DNA of 64,000 bases from an uncultured Clostridia bacterium (GCA_934149075.1 CAKPDR010000005.1:1-64000); one strand, 5' to 3'. Counted from the first letter of the stretch, positions 25,212-34,533 are shown. The notes: generated from the letters alone by a model not told the origin. A program made the numbers and translations.

Positions 25212-25619
25212 TTATGTATTTGCTGTTATAGTAATAGTTTTTACTAATCCACCAGGTCCATCTTGTTTTACTTCAATTTTATACAATTTTGATGCATCAA
25301 CTTTTGGTACTGTATTAGTAGATGCGTCAACTGAAACAGCACCTGATACAGTTACAAGCTTAGCTGAATTACCATTATTACCTTCAGTTAAATTATTGTT
25401 TACAGCTGTTTTTAATAAAGCATTAACTTCAGTTCCTCTTACACTATCTCCAGCATATTTTGTAAATTTTTCATTAAAAGCTTGTATTTCTTGTCCTGAC
25501 ATATCTACTGAATCCATAGTTTCAGAAGCTTTATTGTATACAACAAGTCCTAATGATATAATAAGAATTGCTATTAATACAGCTGCTGCAATTAACAATG
25601 CTTTGGTTGCGTTCTCCAT
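25212..25619 (-). CDS. Pilin-like protein (135 aa), candidate major subunit of Tad-like system
   Basis: 135 residues. It starts MENATKALLIAAAVLIAI with the hydrophobic helix directly at the N-terminus, then the family motif QAFNEKFTKYAGDSVRGTEV shared with the protein at 26665, then a short Asn/Gly/Val-rich domain ending VKQDGPGGLVKTITIT. The smallest member of the set and the one with the strongest ribosome site (AAAGGAGGGAG), so it is the likeliest major subunit. I choose ATG 25619 over the in-frame ATG at 25664, which has no ribosome site and would put 15 polar residues before the helix. Confidence 0.78.
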   Translation of the reverse strand: MENATKALLIAAAVLIAILIISLGLVVYNKASETMDSVDMSGQEIQAFNEKFTKYAGDSVRGTEVNALLKTAVNNNLTEGNNGNSAKLVTVSGAVSVDASTNTVPKVDASKLYKIEVKQDGPGGLVKTITITANT

Positions 25620-25693
25620 AGTTTCTCCCTCCTTTATTAACTTTTGTTTATTTAATATTGACATTTAAATGATGTCAAACTTTATTAACTTGT

Positions 25694-26125
25694 TTATAGT
25701 TGTTCAAATAATATATATTTAATTTTACCTGTTTTTTTATGATATTCTATTTTTGAACATTTAAATTTAATATTCCCATAATATTGAACAAATTGTTCCG
25801 TTCCTGCATTATAGATTTGTTCCATTTGTAATTCATAATCTTTATCATTCTCTATCATATGTAATTCAATTTCAATAGAGTTTTCATCATTCTGTATAAA
25901 ATTACCTTTATCATCTTTTTCTACTTTATTCTTCGTATTTTTATCAACAGCTTTATTAATTAAAGTTCCAACTGTTAATCCATATACTTCTTTATCTTTA
26001 TAATCCTCAAATTCAGCATTCTCGCTTTTAATTAAATTTTTTTCATTTTTATAAGAAATATATTTTACACCAATTATAGCAATAATTAATAAAACAGTCA
26101 TTAAAAATATAAATATTTTTTTCAT
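25694..26125 (-). CDS. Membrane-anchored small protein of the Tad-like operon (143 aa)
   Basis: 143 residues with a classic Lys-led signal anchor (MKKIFIFLMTVLLIIAIIGVKY), unlike the MEN-type neighbours. Its C-terminal part (KCSKIEYHKKTGKIKYILFEQL, about residues 122-143) matches the closing motif of the two flanking pilin-like proteins (KC..., then GR/KI..I/M.F), so the extracytoplasmic domain appears related. GAGGTT lies seven bases before the ATG. Probably a minor component; the role is inferred. Confidence 0.7.
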   Translation of the reverse strand: MKKIFIFLMTVLLIIAIIGVKYISYKNEKNLIKSENAEFEDYKDKEVYGLTVGTLINKAVDKNTKNKVEKDDKGNFIQNDENSIEIELHMIENDKDYELQMEQIYNAGTEQFVQYYGNIKFKCSKIEYHKKTGKIKYILFEQL

Positions 26126-26169
26126 TATATAACCTCATTATAACACTTTATTTTACATTTTGCAACATT

Positions 26170-26628
26170 TTATCTAACTTCTGAAAAATGCATTTCGTAA
26201 ATTCGTCCAACCTTATTATACTTCGCATTAGAAGCTGTACATTCATATTTTTTTCCTATATTTTCTGATAGTAAGGCTTGCATTTGTTCTTTTATATCTT
26301 TGTCAACACGTTCTCCATCTAAGAATATACCAACATACAAGGAATTTTCGTCAATATCCCATTCACTTGTATCAATATTAAATGAACTATTATCTTCATA
26401 AGCTATTCCAGCCACTGTAATTATATCTTGTATAGTTAAATTCTGTTCAGTAGCAACATATTTTTGATATTTATTATTAAAAGTGTTTAATTCATTAAAC
26501 TCTATTTCCTCTTTATATTCATCAATATAACTTTGCAAACTTGAAAATAATATTACTCCTAATGATAATATCATTATTCCCATTAATACACCTGCAGCTA
26601 TATATAAGGCTTTTGTTGCATTTTCCAT
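26170..26628 (-). CDS. Pilin-like protein (152 aa), Tad-like operon
   Basis: 152 residues: N-terminal MENATKALYIAAGVLMGIMI hydrophobic helix, then NTFNNKYQKYV (same place as FNEKFTKY in the 135-aa protein), and a C-terminal YECTASNAKYNKVGRIYEMHF that repeats the KC/EC...GRI...F closing motif. AAAGGAAAA precedes the ATG. No prepilin peptidase site. It is paralogous to the genes at 25212 and 26665. Confidence 0.75.
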   Translation of the reverse strand: MENATKALYIAAGVLMGIMILSLGVILFSSLQSYIDEYKEEIEFNELNTFNNKYQKYVATEQNLTIQDIITVAGIAYEDNSSFNIDTSEWDIDENSLYVGIFLDGERVDKDIKEQMQALLSENIGKKYECTASNAKYNKVGRIYEMHFSEVR

Positions 26629-26664
26629 TATGTTTTCCTTTCATTTTATACTAATATCTTTATA

Positions 26665-27414
26665 TTAATCTTGTTTAAGCATACCATTTTCCACTACAGC
26701 TTGAAAAGATATTTTATTAATTCTTCCACTTTTTTGGTCATGCACAACATCAGTACATTTAAACATCGTCCTTTTAAATTGTGTTAATTGATAATATTTT
26801 AATGTAGCACTTTGAATTTTTCTAAGTTCTGTGCCTTCAAATTTTTTACTTTTGCCATATCCTAAAATTTTCTGTAATTTTTCATTTCGTATATTTTCAT
26901 CATTTTCATCTGTACTTGTACTACAAATGACTGATATATTAGCCGATAATTTTTGCAATTTAGTATCATCTATTCCTGTGCTAGTTGCTAATTCAGAACT
27001 TAATCCTGAAATCCTACTTATATTATCATCTCCACTTACATTTGAAATAGCTGAATTTGCAAATAATATGTCAGAAGAAGACATTGTAACTCCAGTATAT
27101 AGTAAATCTTTTTGATGATTATCTGGGAACTCTACTCTTATTATAACTCTTTCAGCACCTTGTATATCAGAATATGTACGATTATAATCAACAACTCTAT
27201 TCATAACAGAAATCAATTCACTTCCCCTAATAGTTTGTCCATTATAATTTTCAAATTTATTATTAAATTCCGTTACTTGTTCAAGTATTTTAGCATTATG
27301 TTGTTCTGTGAAATATGATGATATATTCCCACGAAATATAATCAATAACGTTAAAACTAATATTGCAAATAAAACACCACCAGCGATAAGTAATGCCTTT
27401 GATATATTTTCCAT
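26665..27414 (-). CDS. Pilin-like protein (249 aa), Tad-like operon
   Basis: 249 residues, the longest of the set. MENISKALLIAGGVLFAIL at the N-terminus, then TEFNNKFENYNGQTIRGSEL, a central insertion of about 100 residues with Ser/Asn/Asp-rich stretches, and FKCTDVVHDQKSGRINKISF near the C-terminus. The first and last motifs are shared with its paralogues, so the middle is an added domain, perhaps exposed. GGAGGA precedes the ATG. First of the pilin-like genes after the membrane platform gene. Confidence 0.76.
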   Translation of the reverse strand: MENISKALLIAGGVLFAILVLTLLIIFRGNISSYFTEQHNAKILEQVTEFNNKFENYNGQTIRGSELISVMNRVVDYNRTYSDIQGAERVIIRVEFPDNHQKDLLYTGVTMSSSDILFANSAISNVSGDDNISRISGLSSELATSTGIDDTKLQKLSANISVICSTSTDENDENIRNEKLQKILGYGKSKKFEGTELRKIQSATLKYYQLTQFKRTMFKCTDVVHDQKSGRINKISFQAVVENGMLKQD

Positions 27415-27445
27415 TATATCCTCCTCAAATTTAGCTTAATATATT

Positions 27446-29518
27446 TTAATTTGACAATTGTGAAAATGTACTTGACATACTTGTTAATCCTATTACAACC
27501 AATGGTATAATTAAATATCCTACGAATAAGCATATCATTGGTGCAAAACCAACAGCCTTACCTATCAATCCTTTTCTTGATACTAATTGATCATTTGTAT
27601 CTTTTCTTTTTTCTTTATGATAATCTCTATCTGCATCTAATTCATCAAAAGCTTCTCTTATTGGTATTTTCTCTACTGCTGCTTGTAAACTTTCTACAAT
27701 TCTAATCATATCCTTATTGGTTACAGAATTTTTAAGTTCTTCTAATGCTTCCCATGCACCAGATTCATAGTTGTTTACACATTTTGAAATTGGTTCTTTA
27801 AATATATTAGCATATCTTTCGAGCCATTCTAGTATCATTTCTACACTAATTCTTTCAATTTTCATCAACATTAATATAATCGTCTGGAATTGCATTACTT
27901 CATTTTCCATTTCCATTTGCCTCATCTTCTTTTGGAATATCATCATCCAAACAGGTGCCATATAGGCAATCAATGAAAATCCACATGCCATCAAAATTTC
28001 AAACCATTGCATTTGCTCTGAATTTATTACTTTTAATTTTCCTAAAATTCTTTCTGCATCTGAAGCCATCTTCTTTTCATCAGAAGTTTCATCATAATAA
28101 GGAGATTTTAGCATTGCTTTTTTTATATCATCAACTGTAATTTTTAAATTTCCTTTTAATTTGTCTAAAAAGTAATTATCTTGTTTAGTTAATTCATCTG
28201 CCTTTACCTGGTTCTTTTCTGATAATTTTCCCAATACTTGCTGTTCTGTAGTAGGTTCTGTATAAACATAATTTATAGCAACTTTATGTAATATAATAGA
28301 AAATATAATAGTTAATATAAATGTTATGATAGCCATAAATATTCTATTTATATATATCCATTCCATTTTCTTTTTTGATGCAGAATCCTTCATTAGATTT
28401 TGCATCTTTCTGTAATCTTTTGTTCCTGGCTTAGGTACAAAAGCATTTACAGCTTGTTTTAAAACTGGAATTTTATATATTTTTTCTTGCCAAGGATTAT
28501 CTTTATTTGCCATCTCAGCTTGTACTCCACCATTGTCTTTTAACTTTCTCGTCATAATGTATGAAACAACTGTTAATATAACTATTAAAACCTGTACAAT
28601 CAATCCTAATTTGCCATTATAGAAACTACTTGTAAATGTAAAATTGCTTACAGCCCAACTTTTTAATATTTCCAATAAAAGTACTGGAGCTATAGAAATT
28701 ATTGTCAAACTTTGAAATACATAATTTAGCTTATCTCTTTTTAATATCTCAATTTGCATTTCTTGTGTTATATTATCCACATTTTTTAAATATAAAGAAG
28801 CACCGTCTTCTTCTCTATCTCCAAATTCTTGAGTCAAATATGAAATACCTGCAAATTCTTTTAAATAACTATTTGGTGCAACATCATAATACTTTTCAAG
28901 TTCTGTTTCTGGATCATCTGAACTTAAAATCTCATAAATCTTTTCACCTTGTTTAGAAACACTTTTTTCATCATCTAATGATACCTGATATATTGCTTCC
29001 TCAACCATGTTATATTCATGATAAGCGTGTCTTATTTCTGCAAAAAAATCAATTTGCTCTTTCAACAAGTTGTTATCTATTTTATCTACCATTCCATCTA
29101 CCATTGTATCTACAATAAACAATTCAAATATCAATAAAATAGACATTAACAGCCAATTACTATGTGTTATTATAATTGTAGCTAAAGCAATAAGTATAAA
29201 AATTATACTTGCCTTTGTTAAAATTTTTGCTGAATCTTTTCTAGTTGTATATTCGTCATCTATATTAACAATTTCTAGCCTTCTTCTTAATTTGAATAAA
29301 TATCTTTTAAAGAAAGGTGTTTTTGTAAAGAAAATATATATCTTTTGATACATAATTTCAGATGAAAATCCTTCTGCCTTAGTTCCTTCTTGTAATTTCT
29401 TCATCTTAGCATATTCAGATTTTCCCATGATTTTTCTTAATACTAAATACATTATAACAACTACCGAAAATAGTACTATTGTTCCAATCATTATATACTT
29501 TAGCATCTGAGTACTCAT
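27446..29518 (-). CDS. Fused TadB/TadC-like inner membrane platform protein
   Basis: About 690 residues, roughly the size of TadB plus TadC. Hydrophobic helices occur near residues 8-28, 110-145, 255-330, 400-430, 495-515 and 665-685, separated by two cytoplasmic helical regions. The second region (MRQMEMENEVMQFQTIILMLMKIERISVEMILEWLERY and the following AWEALEELKNSV) is the GspF/TadC-type domain. It would form the platform that couples the ATPase to subunit assembly. Start at ATG 29518 (MSTQMLK), with AGGAGG ten bases upstream; a GTG four codons earlier overlaps that site. It lies 27 bases after the ATPase gene. Confidence 0.85.
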   Translation of the reverse strand: MSTQMLKYIMIGTIVLFSVVVIMYLVLRKIMGKSEYAKMKKLQEGTKAEGFSSEIMYQKIYIFFTKTPFFKRYLFKLRRRLEIVNIDDEYTTRKDSAKILTKASIIFILIALATIIITHSNWLLMSILLIFELFIVDTMVDGMVDKIDNNLLKEQIDFFAEIRHAYHEYNMVEEAIYQVSLDDEKSVSKQGEKIYEILSSDDPETELEKYYDVAPNSYLKEFAGISYLTQEFGDREEDGASLYLKNVDNITQEMQIEILKRDKLNYVFQSLTIISIAPVLLLEILKSWAVSNFTFTSSFYNGKLGLIVQVLIVILTVVSYIMTRKLKDNGGVQAEMANKDNPWQEKIYKIPVLKQAVNAFVPKPGTKDYRKMQNLMKDSASKKKMEWIYINRIFMAIITFILTIIFSIILHKVAINYVYTEPTTEQQVLGKLSEKNQVKADELTKQDNYFLDKLKGNLKITVDDIKKAMLKSPYYDETSDEKKMASDAERILGKLKVINSEQMQWFEILMACGFSLIAYMAPVWMMIFQKKMRQMEMENEVMQFQTIILMLMKIERISVEMILEWLERYANIFKEPISKCVNNYESGAWEALEELKNSVTNKDMIRIVESLQAAVEKIPIREAFDELDADRDYHKEKRKDTNDQLVSRKGLIGKAVGFAPMICLFVGYLIIPLVVIGLTSMSSTFSQLSN

Positions 29519-29545
29519 GTAAATAAACACCTCCTATATTTTTTA

Positions 29546-31465
29546 TTATTTTTTAATTTTTGTTTTACTTTCTTTTCTTATCTGATCTCCCCAATATTTT
29601 TCAACAAAATTGTCAAATTCAGGTAAATCTGATTCATCCATATTAGCTCTCATTTCTGAAAGATTTTTATCTGTTATTTTATTTGTAATCTGATATTCTC
29701 CATCAACATATTCTAATACATTCTGATATCTGTATAAATTTTGTTCTGTTATTTTTGAAAAATATGTTGTTGCATTCTGGAAGAATTTTTCTACCTTTCC
29801 ATCCATTGTTTTTTCGCCTTTATAGTCATGATCATATGTTGTTGCATCATGAATTGGAATACATTCAGTTACTCTTTCTATGTATCTTCTTCCTCTAAAG
29901 TCTTTTTGTAGATGTATATCAAAATTTAATACTTGAACAACCTGCTCTTCAGCAGTTTTTTCATTTTTAAATACACCTGCTCTTAACATTGAGTTACGTA
30001 GAGCTGTAACTAAATCTGGAAATGTTTTAGCATGGTGAGTAAATAATGTAAATTTTGATGCAACCTGTGCAGATTGGATCATCCAAGATGCTACGGGGTC
30101 AGTTGCAACCTCACCAATGATATTTACAGAACCGTCAGTCTTTTTCTGCACATCCAAACACTCTTGTCCAGCTATTGTATCTGTCTCACGCATTGACAAA
30201 ATGTTTCTTGTTGGATAAACTTTTCTTAAGTGCAACTCGAATGCAGTTTCTGTAATACGCAAGTTCATTGTTTCATATATATTTTCAATCATACCCATAA
30301 GTAGTGTTGTTTTACCACAACCTTGCTCACCAGTGATTGATGTAATTCTTGCTCCTTTTACAAGGTATTTTAATAAATCAATAACTTTTTCACTTCCTGG
30401 CATTTCACCAGTCCATTGTTCAACTGTAGCTCTTTTTACGTCGAACTTTCTTACGAAAAATGCCCATGTTTCTGACATTGCTGGTCTTACAACAACGACA
30501 CGAGAACCATCCTTCATCTCGTTAATTTTATAACCATTTGTATCAGATAACTGTCCAGGGTTATTATATTTATAAATATTTTGACATACCCTTTTTAGTT
30601 CTGCTTCTGTTCCAAATGATAAAAACGCTAAACGAATTGATTTACCTTGGAAAAATATCCATATACTGTCACATGCTCTTGGTACTTTATGTTCTGCAAC
30701 TTGATCTAAGTAATCTCCATCTGTTTGAGCAACCTGACTCAAAAAGCTTTCAGGTAAACCAGAAACACCACCAGAAACACCATCAATATTCATATCTCTT
30801 ATTTCATCTATTGAGCTATATCCTTTGTAATGTTGATATATTCTTTGAACAACAATTTGCAATTTATCCTCAAAAGATAATACTATTTGTTCCTTTTCAA
30901 ATATATCATCTATTTCATCATCTGTTATTACATAACTTGGTTTTGTTTCACCTTGAAGATATTTTAATACAGCTAAATTATATCTTTTAATTAATTGCGT
31001 TAATGCCTCATATCCAAACTCTTTTTTATAAACATATATCAAAATATCGAATTTGTCCTGTGATGAAAGTAATGATGGCATATCAAATGGTATTGCAGTT
31101 GATATATTAGATTCATTTACGCCATATTCTTGAGACAATATATCTGTAATAAGTTCTTTTACATATCTCTTATCATTAACATCTCCATATGTACATCCTT
31201 TTAAAGCCTTTTTTAATGCATATTTTTTATTTTTTCTACGTTTCAATTCCTCTTCTGATAATCCTATATCATATAAGTTTACCTTTGTTATTTCATCTAG
31301 TCTCTTTTTTACATAGTTTCTCATCATCTCTAATGTATATGTTTTTTCGTCTTTTTCTACCATCTCTTCAACTTCTGCGTTTTTATTTCTTTTAATAAAA
31401 TATGCTATTCCTGCCCCGGCAAGTATTATAACAACGAAAGTTAATAGTATATTAGTTATTGACAT
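29546..31465 (-). CDS. TadA/CpaF-like secretion ATPase with N-terminal membrane anchor
   Basis: 639 residues. Unusually for a CpaF-type ATPase it begins with a transmembrane helix (residues 5-24, ILLTFVVIILAGAGIAYFI). The N2/N-terminal domain (about 130-330) precedes the RecA-like core: Walker A GEQGCGKTTLL at about 378-388, an Asp box around EC..., a Walker B-like NIIGEVATDP in place of the usual GEIRD, and a His box FTHHAKTFPDLVTALR. It should power assembly or secretion with the TadBC-like protein. The start follows GAGGTGAG; the gene is four bases after the TadZ-like gene. Family confident, exact subfamily not. Confidence 0.88.
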   Translation of the reverse strand: MSITNILLTFVVIILAGAGIAYFIKRNKNAEVEEMVEKDEKTYTLEMMRNYVKKRLDEITKVNLYDIGLSEEELKRRKNKKYALKKALKGCTYGDVNDKRYVKELITDILSQEYGVNESNISTAIPFDMPSLLSSQDKFDILIYVYKKEFGYEALTQLIKRYNLAVLKYLQGETKPSYVITDDEIDDIFEKEQIVLSFEDKLQIVVQRIYQHYKGYSSIDEIRDMNIDGVSGGVSGLPESFLSQVAQTDGDYLDQVAEHKVPRACDSIWIFFQGKSIRLAFLSFGTEAELKRVCQNIYKYNNPGQLSDTNGYKINEMKDGSRVVVVRPAMSETWAFFVRKFDVKRATVEQWTGEMPGSEKVIDLLKYLVKGARITSITGEQGCGKTTLLMGMIENIYETMNLRITETAFELHLRKVYPTRNILSMRETDTIAGQECLDVQKKTDGSVNIIGEVATDPVASWMIQSAQVASKFTLFTHHAKTFPDLVTALRNSMLRAGVFKNEKTAEEQVVQVLNFDIHLQKDFRGRRYIERVTECIPIHDATTYDHDYKGEKTMDGKVEKFFQNATTYFSKITEQNLYRYQNVLEYVDGEYQITNKITDKNLSEMRANMDESDLPEFDNFVEKYWGDQIRKESKTKIKK

Positions 31466-31469
31466 TTTC

Positions 31470-32336
31470 TCACCTCATTTTCATTTGCAATTCTTTTAAT
31501 CTTTTTATTATTTTTTCCATTAATTTTGTAACTTCATCTAGGAAAATGTAATTTTCATCAGTTTTATCTTTTACATTTTTCAATCTCAAAAATAAATCTA
31601 CTACGCCAACTTCTTCTGTTGCTTCAAAATATAATAAATTATATGGAACAACACTAATTTCTTTTTTTTCTTCTAGATATCTTGTCAAATTTTTTACATT
31701 ATATTTAGAATGACTAGAATATTTTCCAACAACAGGAATTGTCTTAACTCCCATTACTTCTCCATTATTATCTCTTAACATTCTATATCTATCTACACTT
31801 ACTTTTTTTTGTGAAAAAACCATAATATTCAAATTTGAAATTCTAAGTATTTCTTCTTTTGTTGCTGTACTCATAGTTTTTTCTAAATCTACTAATACCA
31901 TATCATAATATTGATTTGCCATTCTGATTAATTCTATATAGCTTTTTTCAACTTTTTTATATTCCTCATAATTTTCATCAAATGACGCATCTTTATCGCC
32001 AACAAAACCATTTAAAACTTCTAATCTTCCTTTAAATATAACTTTTGTATAATCTGTTATTACTCCTGGTGTTAATTTATTAGATGTTATTAATTTAAGT
32101 AATCCTTCTATACCATTTTCAACAGCTATATTATGATTTTTTGCTCCAAACAATTTTAAATTTTTCTGAGTTTCATCTCCCCAAAAGCAATTTTTTATTG
32201 TTGGATCTTGAAAGCTTGTTGAAATTAATAATATTTTATAATTTTTATCAATAGCCATTGCTGTTGCCATAGCAACAGCTGTTAAAGTTTTTCCTGTTTG
32301 TTCTCTATCATCGTTCCAAAATGTTACAATTGACAT
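31470..32336 (-). CDS. TadZ/CpaE-like MinD-superfamily ATPase (288 aa)
   Basis: 288 residues of the ParA/MinD fold. The Walker A is altered (DREQTGKTLTAVAMATAMA, residues 9-27), keeping GKT; the Walker B region is YDMVLVDLEKTM, and a helical C-terminus follows. In Tad systems such proteins place the machine at a cell site. GAAGGAG precedes the ATG. It directly precedes the ATPase gene and follows a second, more degenerate member of the same fold. Confidence 0.8.
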   Translation of the reverse strand: MSIVTFWNDDREQTGKTLTAVAMATAMAIDKNYKILLISTSFQDPTIKNCFWGDETQKNLKLFGAKNHNIAVENGIEGLLKLITSNKLTPGVITDYTKVIFKGRLEVLNGFVGDKDASFDENYEEYKKVEKSYIELIRMANQYYDMVLVDLEKTMSTATKEEILRISNLNIMVFSQKKVSVDRYRMLRDNNGEVMGVKTIPVVGKYSSHSKYNVKNLTRYLEEKKEISVVPYNLLYFEATEEVGVVDLFLRLKNVKDKTDENYIFLDEVTKLMEKIIKRLKELQMKMR

Positions 32337-32350
32337 TATTTTAACTCCTT

Positions 32351-33037
32351 CTAAAGTTCTTTTATTATGCTCTTTATTGTCTTTCCACCAATTTCTTTAT
32401 CTATATCATTTACCAAGAACTCTATATTTTTTTTATATTCATTACTCAAATTTCTTAGTTTAATCTTTAATATTCTTTGATTTTCCATTATTGCTGGAAT
32501 ATCACCATTTTCCAATATAAAATATAATTTTTCTTCATTCCATATTGCTTTTGTTCCTAATGTTAGGTACTCAAAATATTCTTCTTCTTCTCTTAACATA
32601 TCTTTAGTATAAAATATTCTAGTAACTCTCACAGGTACCCCTAATTGGCTTAAGATTTCAGCCCCTTTTTTCAAAGAATATAAATCAAACGAAGTAACAA
32701 AATATACTTTATCAGCTCCTTGTAAGCCATAATTTGCCACGCCTGTAAAATTGTCTGTATCTATAATTATATAATCATAATCTAAATTTTCATTTTCCTC
32801 CAGTCCTAGATATTGTTTCAAATTATTAACACTATCAAAACCAACTGCAACATCTATTTCTTCATATGTAGTCACATATGATTTTGTTGGGTTTATAACG
32901 GGTACAACATATTTGCATTTTTGCGTTATTGTATTATCAATTACTAAGACACGTTTTCCTGCCATTGTAAGAATTTTGGCTATACTTAAAATCACATCGG
33001 TTTTATCACAAGCTCCAATAAACCCTATTTTTTTCAT
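32351..33037 (-). CDS. Second TadZ/CpaE-like protein with degenerate P-loop (228 aa)
   Basis: 228 residues, MinD/CpaE-like fold: MKKIGFIGACDKTDVILSIAKI at the N-terminus in place of a normal GKGGxGKT loop, then VLVIDNT, and the Walker B-like YDYIIIDTDNFTG. The missing glycines suggest weak or no nucleotide hydrolysis. Start at ATG 33037 (MKKIGF), nine bases after GGGAG; the ATG at 33067 belongs to a longer frame with no ribosome site. The pairing with the gene at 31470 suggests an active/inactive duo. Confidence 0.75.
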   Translation of the reverse strand: MKKIGFIGACDKTDVILSIAKILTMAGKRVLVIDNTITQKCKYVVPVINPTKSYVTTYEEIDVAVGFDSVNNLKQYLGLEENENLDYDYIIIDTDNFTGVANYGLQGADKVYFVTSFDLYSLKKGAEILSQLGVPVRVTRIFYTKDMLREEEEYFEYLTLGTKAIWNEEKLYFILENGDIPAIMENQRILKIKLRNLSNEYKKNIEFLVNDIDKEIGGKTIKSIIKEL

Positions 33038-33102
33038 ATGTTTTGGTCTCCCTTTCTTGCATTTCATGCATATAAATTTATTACTTTTTTAGCCTTAAGG
33101 TA

Positions 33103-33121
33103 AGGACACACAAAGTGTCCT
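33103..33121. repeat. Small GGACAC hairpin between SAF and TadZ-like genes
   Basis: AGGACAC-ACAAA-GTGTCCT. It has no T-run, so it is not a standard terminator. The core GGACAC/GTGTCC is the same as in the palindromic element at 10477. It could be an mRNA processing or stability element. Confidence 0.6.
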
Positions 33122-33127
33122 CTCCTC

Positions 33128-34372
33128 TTAATTTCCTAATGACTCTAGGTATTTTTGTCTTGCAGTATTTTGTTTTGTTATATCATCATCTGCTCCACTT
33201 TGTACATTTGAACTATAATCATCTGCTCCATTTATTGCAGATTGTAAGTAATCATTTCTTGTTTTCTTAGCTGATTCTGAATATCTTGCTCTTAATTCTT
33301 CTTTTGCTTTTTCAACAATATTTGGATTATTATCTATTTGAGATGTTACAGCTGCATTTGGTGTATATGTAGGTGCAGATGGTTCTTGCATTCCAGGCTC
33401 TACATATTTTGTTGCATATAGTTTTGCTCCTAATAATCCATAAGCTTCAACTATTGCACTTGACATAGATAATATCTCATCTTCTCTTAAACTAACCTTC
33501 ATTGTATCAGTTACATATGATCCGTCAGCATTTACAGGAATAGTTACTTTTGCTTTTGATACAACAATAAAATCTTGTCCAGAAGGCGTCATTAGTCTTA
33601 TATCTACATAATCATCAGTCATCAAATCAACAGGTAATACTACCATATTATACTCTTGTTCTCTAGTATCATCACTAACAACCTCATCTGATTGTACGAT
33701 AAGATTTGGTGTTATTACTGTATTAGCATTCATTGTTACTTTAGCAAGTACTGGTACATTTTGTAATTCTAAATATTCTTTTGTTCTTGTTTTGTTACTT
33801 CCTGTAGACATTGAAGATGTATCTAATTTATAAATATAATATTGGTTTGTACTATCTTCTTGATACACTCTTGTAATTTCATCAGTTGAATTTGATGTAT
33901 CAACTATATATGCACCAGCTTCATCTTGAATTATCTCATCTCTTGATGATACTGCTGTTTTTTCACTGTTAGGAAATTTATATTTATCTCCATTTTCTTC
34001 CATTACTTCTAATATTGAATCTGGTTTATCTAAATAAAGACCTTGTTTATCTGTTTTTACCATTGTTCCATCTTTTGTTTGTAAGAACCATGTTGATATC
34101 ACTGAGGGAGTTGCTGTTGCATTACTTGGTATTGAATCTTTATGTATAGATTTTAGAGAAAACATATCTTCTGTCAACACTTGACCTGATTTCACATCTT
34201 GTGTTAATGTATATACCTTAACTTTTGCACTTAATTCTGCATTTAATTCTTCCGTTTTTTGTTTTAATTGTAAAAATAGAAGTGCTATTATTACACCTGC
34301 TATTAATAATGTAAGTATTACTCCTAATAGAAATGAATTTCTTGATTTTCTTTGCATTGGATTTGATGCCAT
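33128..34372 (-). CDS. CpaB/RcpC-like SAF-domain protein, first gene of the Tad-like operon
   Basis: 414 residues. N-terminal membrane anchor (about 14-36, FLLGVILTLLIAGVIIALLFL), then a SAF domain (VYTLTQDVKSGQVLTEDMFSLKSIHKDSIPSNA) as in CpaB/RcpC, a Thr/Ser/Lys-rich middle, a second beta-rich region (ELQNVPVLAKVTMNANTVITPNLI; VVLPVDLMTDDYVDIRL), and a polar C-terminus. In Gram-negative Tad systems this protein works with the secretin, which is absent here, so a wall-facing role is likely. AAGGAGG precedes the ATG; a promoter lies 45 bases upstream. Confidence 0.82.
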   Translation of the reverse strand: MASNPMQRKSRNSFLLGVILTLLIAGVIIALLFLQLKQKTEELNAELSAKVKVYTLTQDVKSGQVLTEDMFSLKSIHKDSIPSNATATPSVISTWFLQTKDGTMVKTDKQGLYLDKPDSILEVMEENGDKYKFPNSEKTAVSSRDEIIQDEAGAYIVDTSNSTDEITRVYQEDSTNQYYIYKLDTSSMSTGSNKTRTKEYLELQNVPVLAKVTMNANTVITPNLIVQSDEVVSDDTREQEYNMVVLPVDLMTDDYVDIRLMTPSGQDFIVVSKAKVTIPVNADGSYVTDTMKVSLREDEILSMSSAIVEAYGLLGAKLYATKYVEPGMQEPSAPTYTPNAAVTSQIDNNPNIVEKAKEELRARYSESAKKTRNDYLQSAINGADDYSSNVQSGADDDITKQNTARQKYLESLGN

Positions 34373-34416
34373 TTTTTATTCCTCCTTATTTACGCATAAA
34401 TATGCTATCTTTTTAT

Positions 34417-34444
34417 ATTTTACATCTTTTTCTTCTTAAAATCA
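34417..34444 (-). promoter_or_regulatory. Promoter of the Tad-like operon
   Basis: -35 TTGATT (34439-34444), 16-bp spacer, -10 TAAAAT (34417-34422), minus strand. Confidence 0.6.
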
Positions 34445-34504
34445 ACAAACTTTATATTTTGTAATATAAAATTAATGTTTTTGTAATATTTCTGTAATAT
34501 TGTC

Positions 34505-34533
34505 AAAAAGATTGTACTGGTTACAATTTTTTC
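34505..34533 (-). terminator. Terminator of the HAD phosphatase gene
   Basis: TTGTA/TACAA stem extended by A/T pairs, overlapping the stop codon, with TCTTTTT on the minus strand. Confidence 0.55.
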
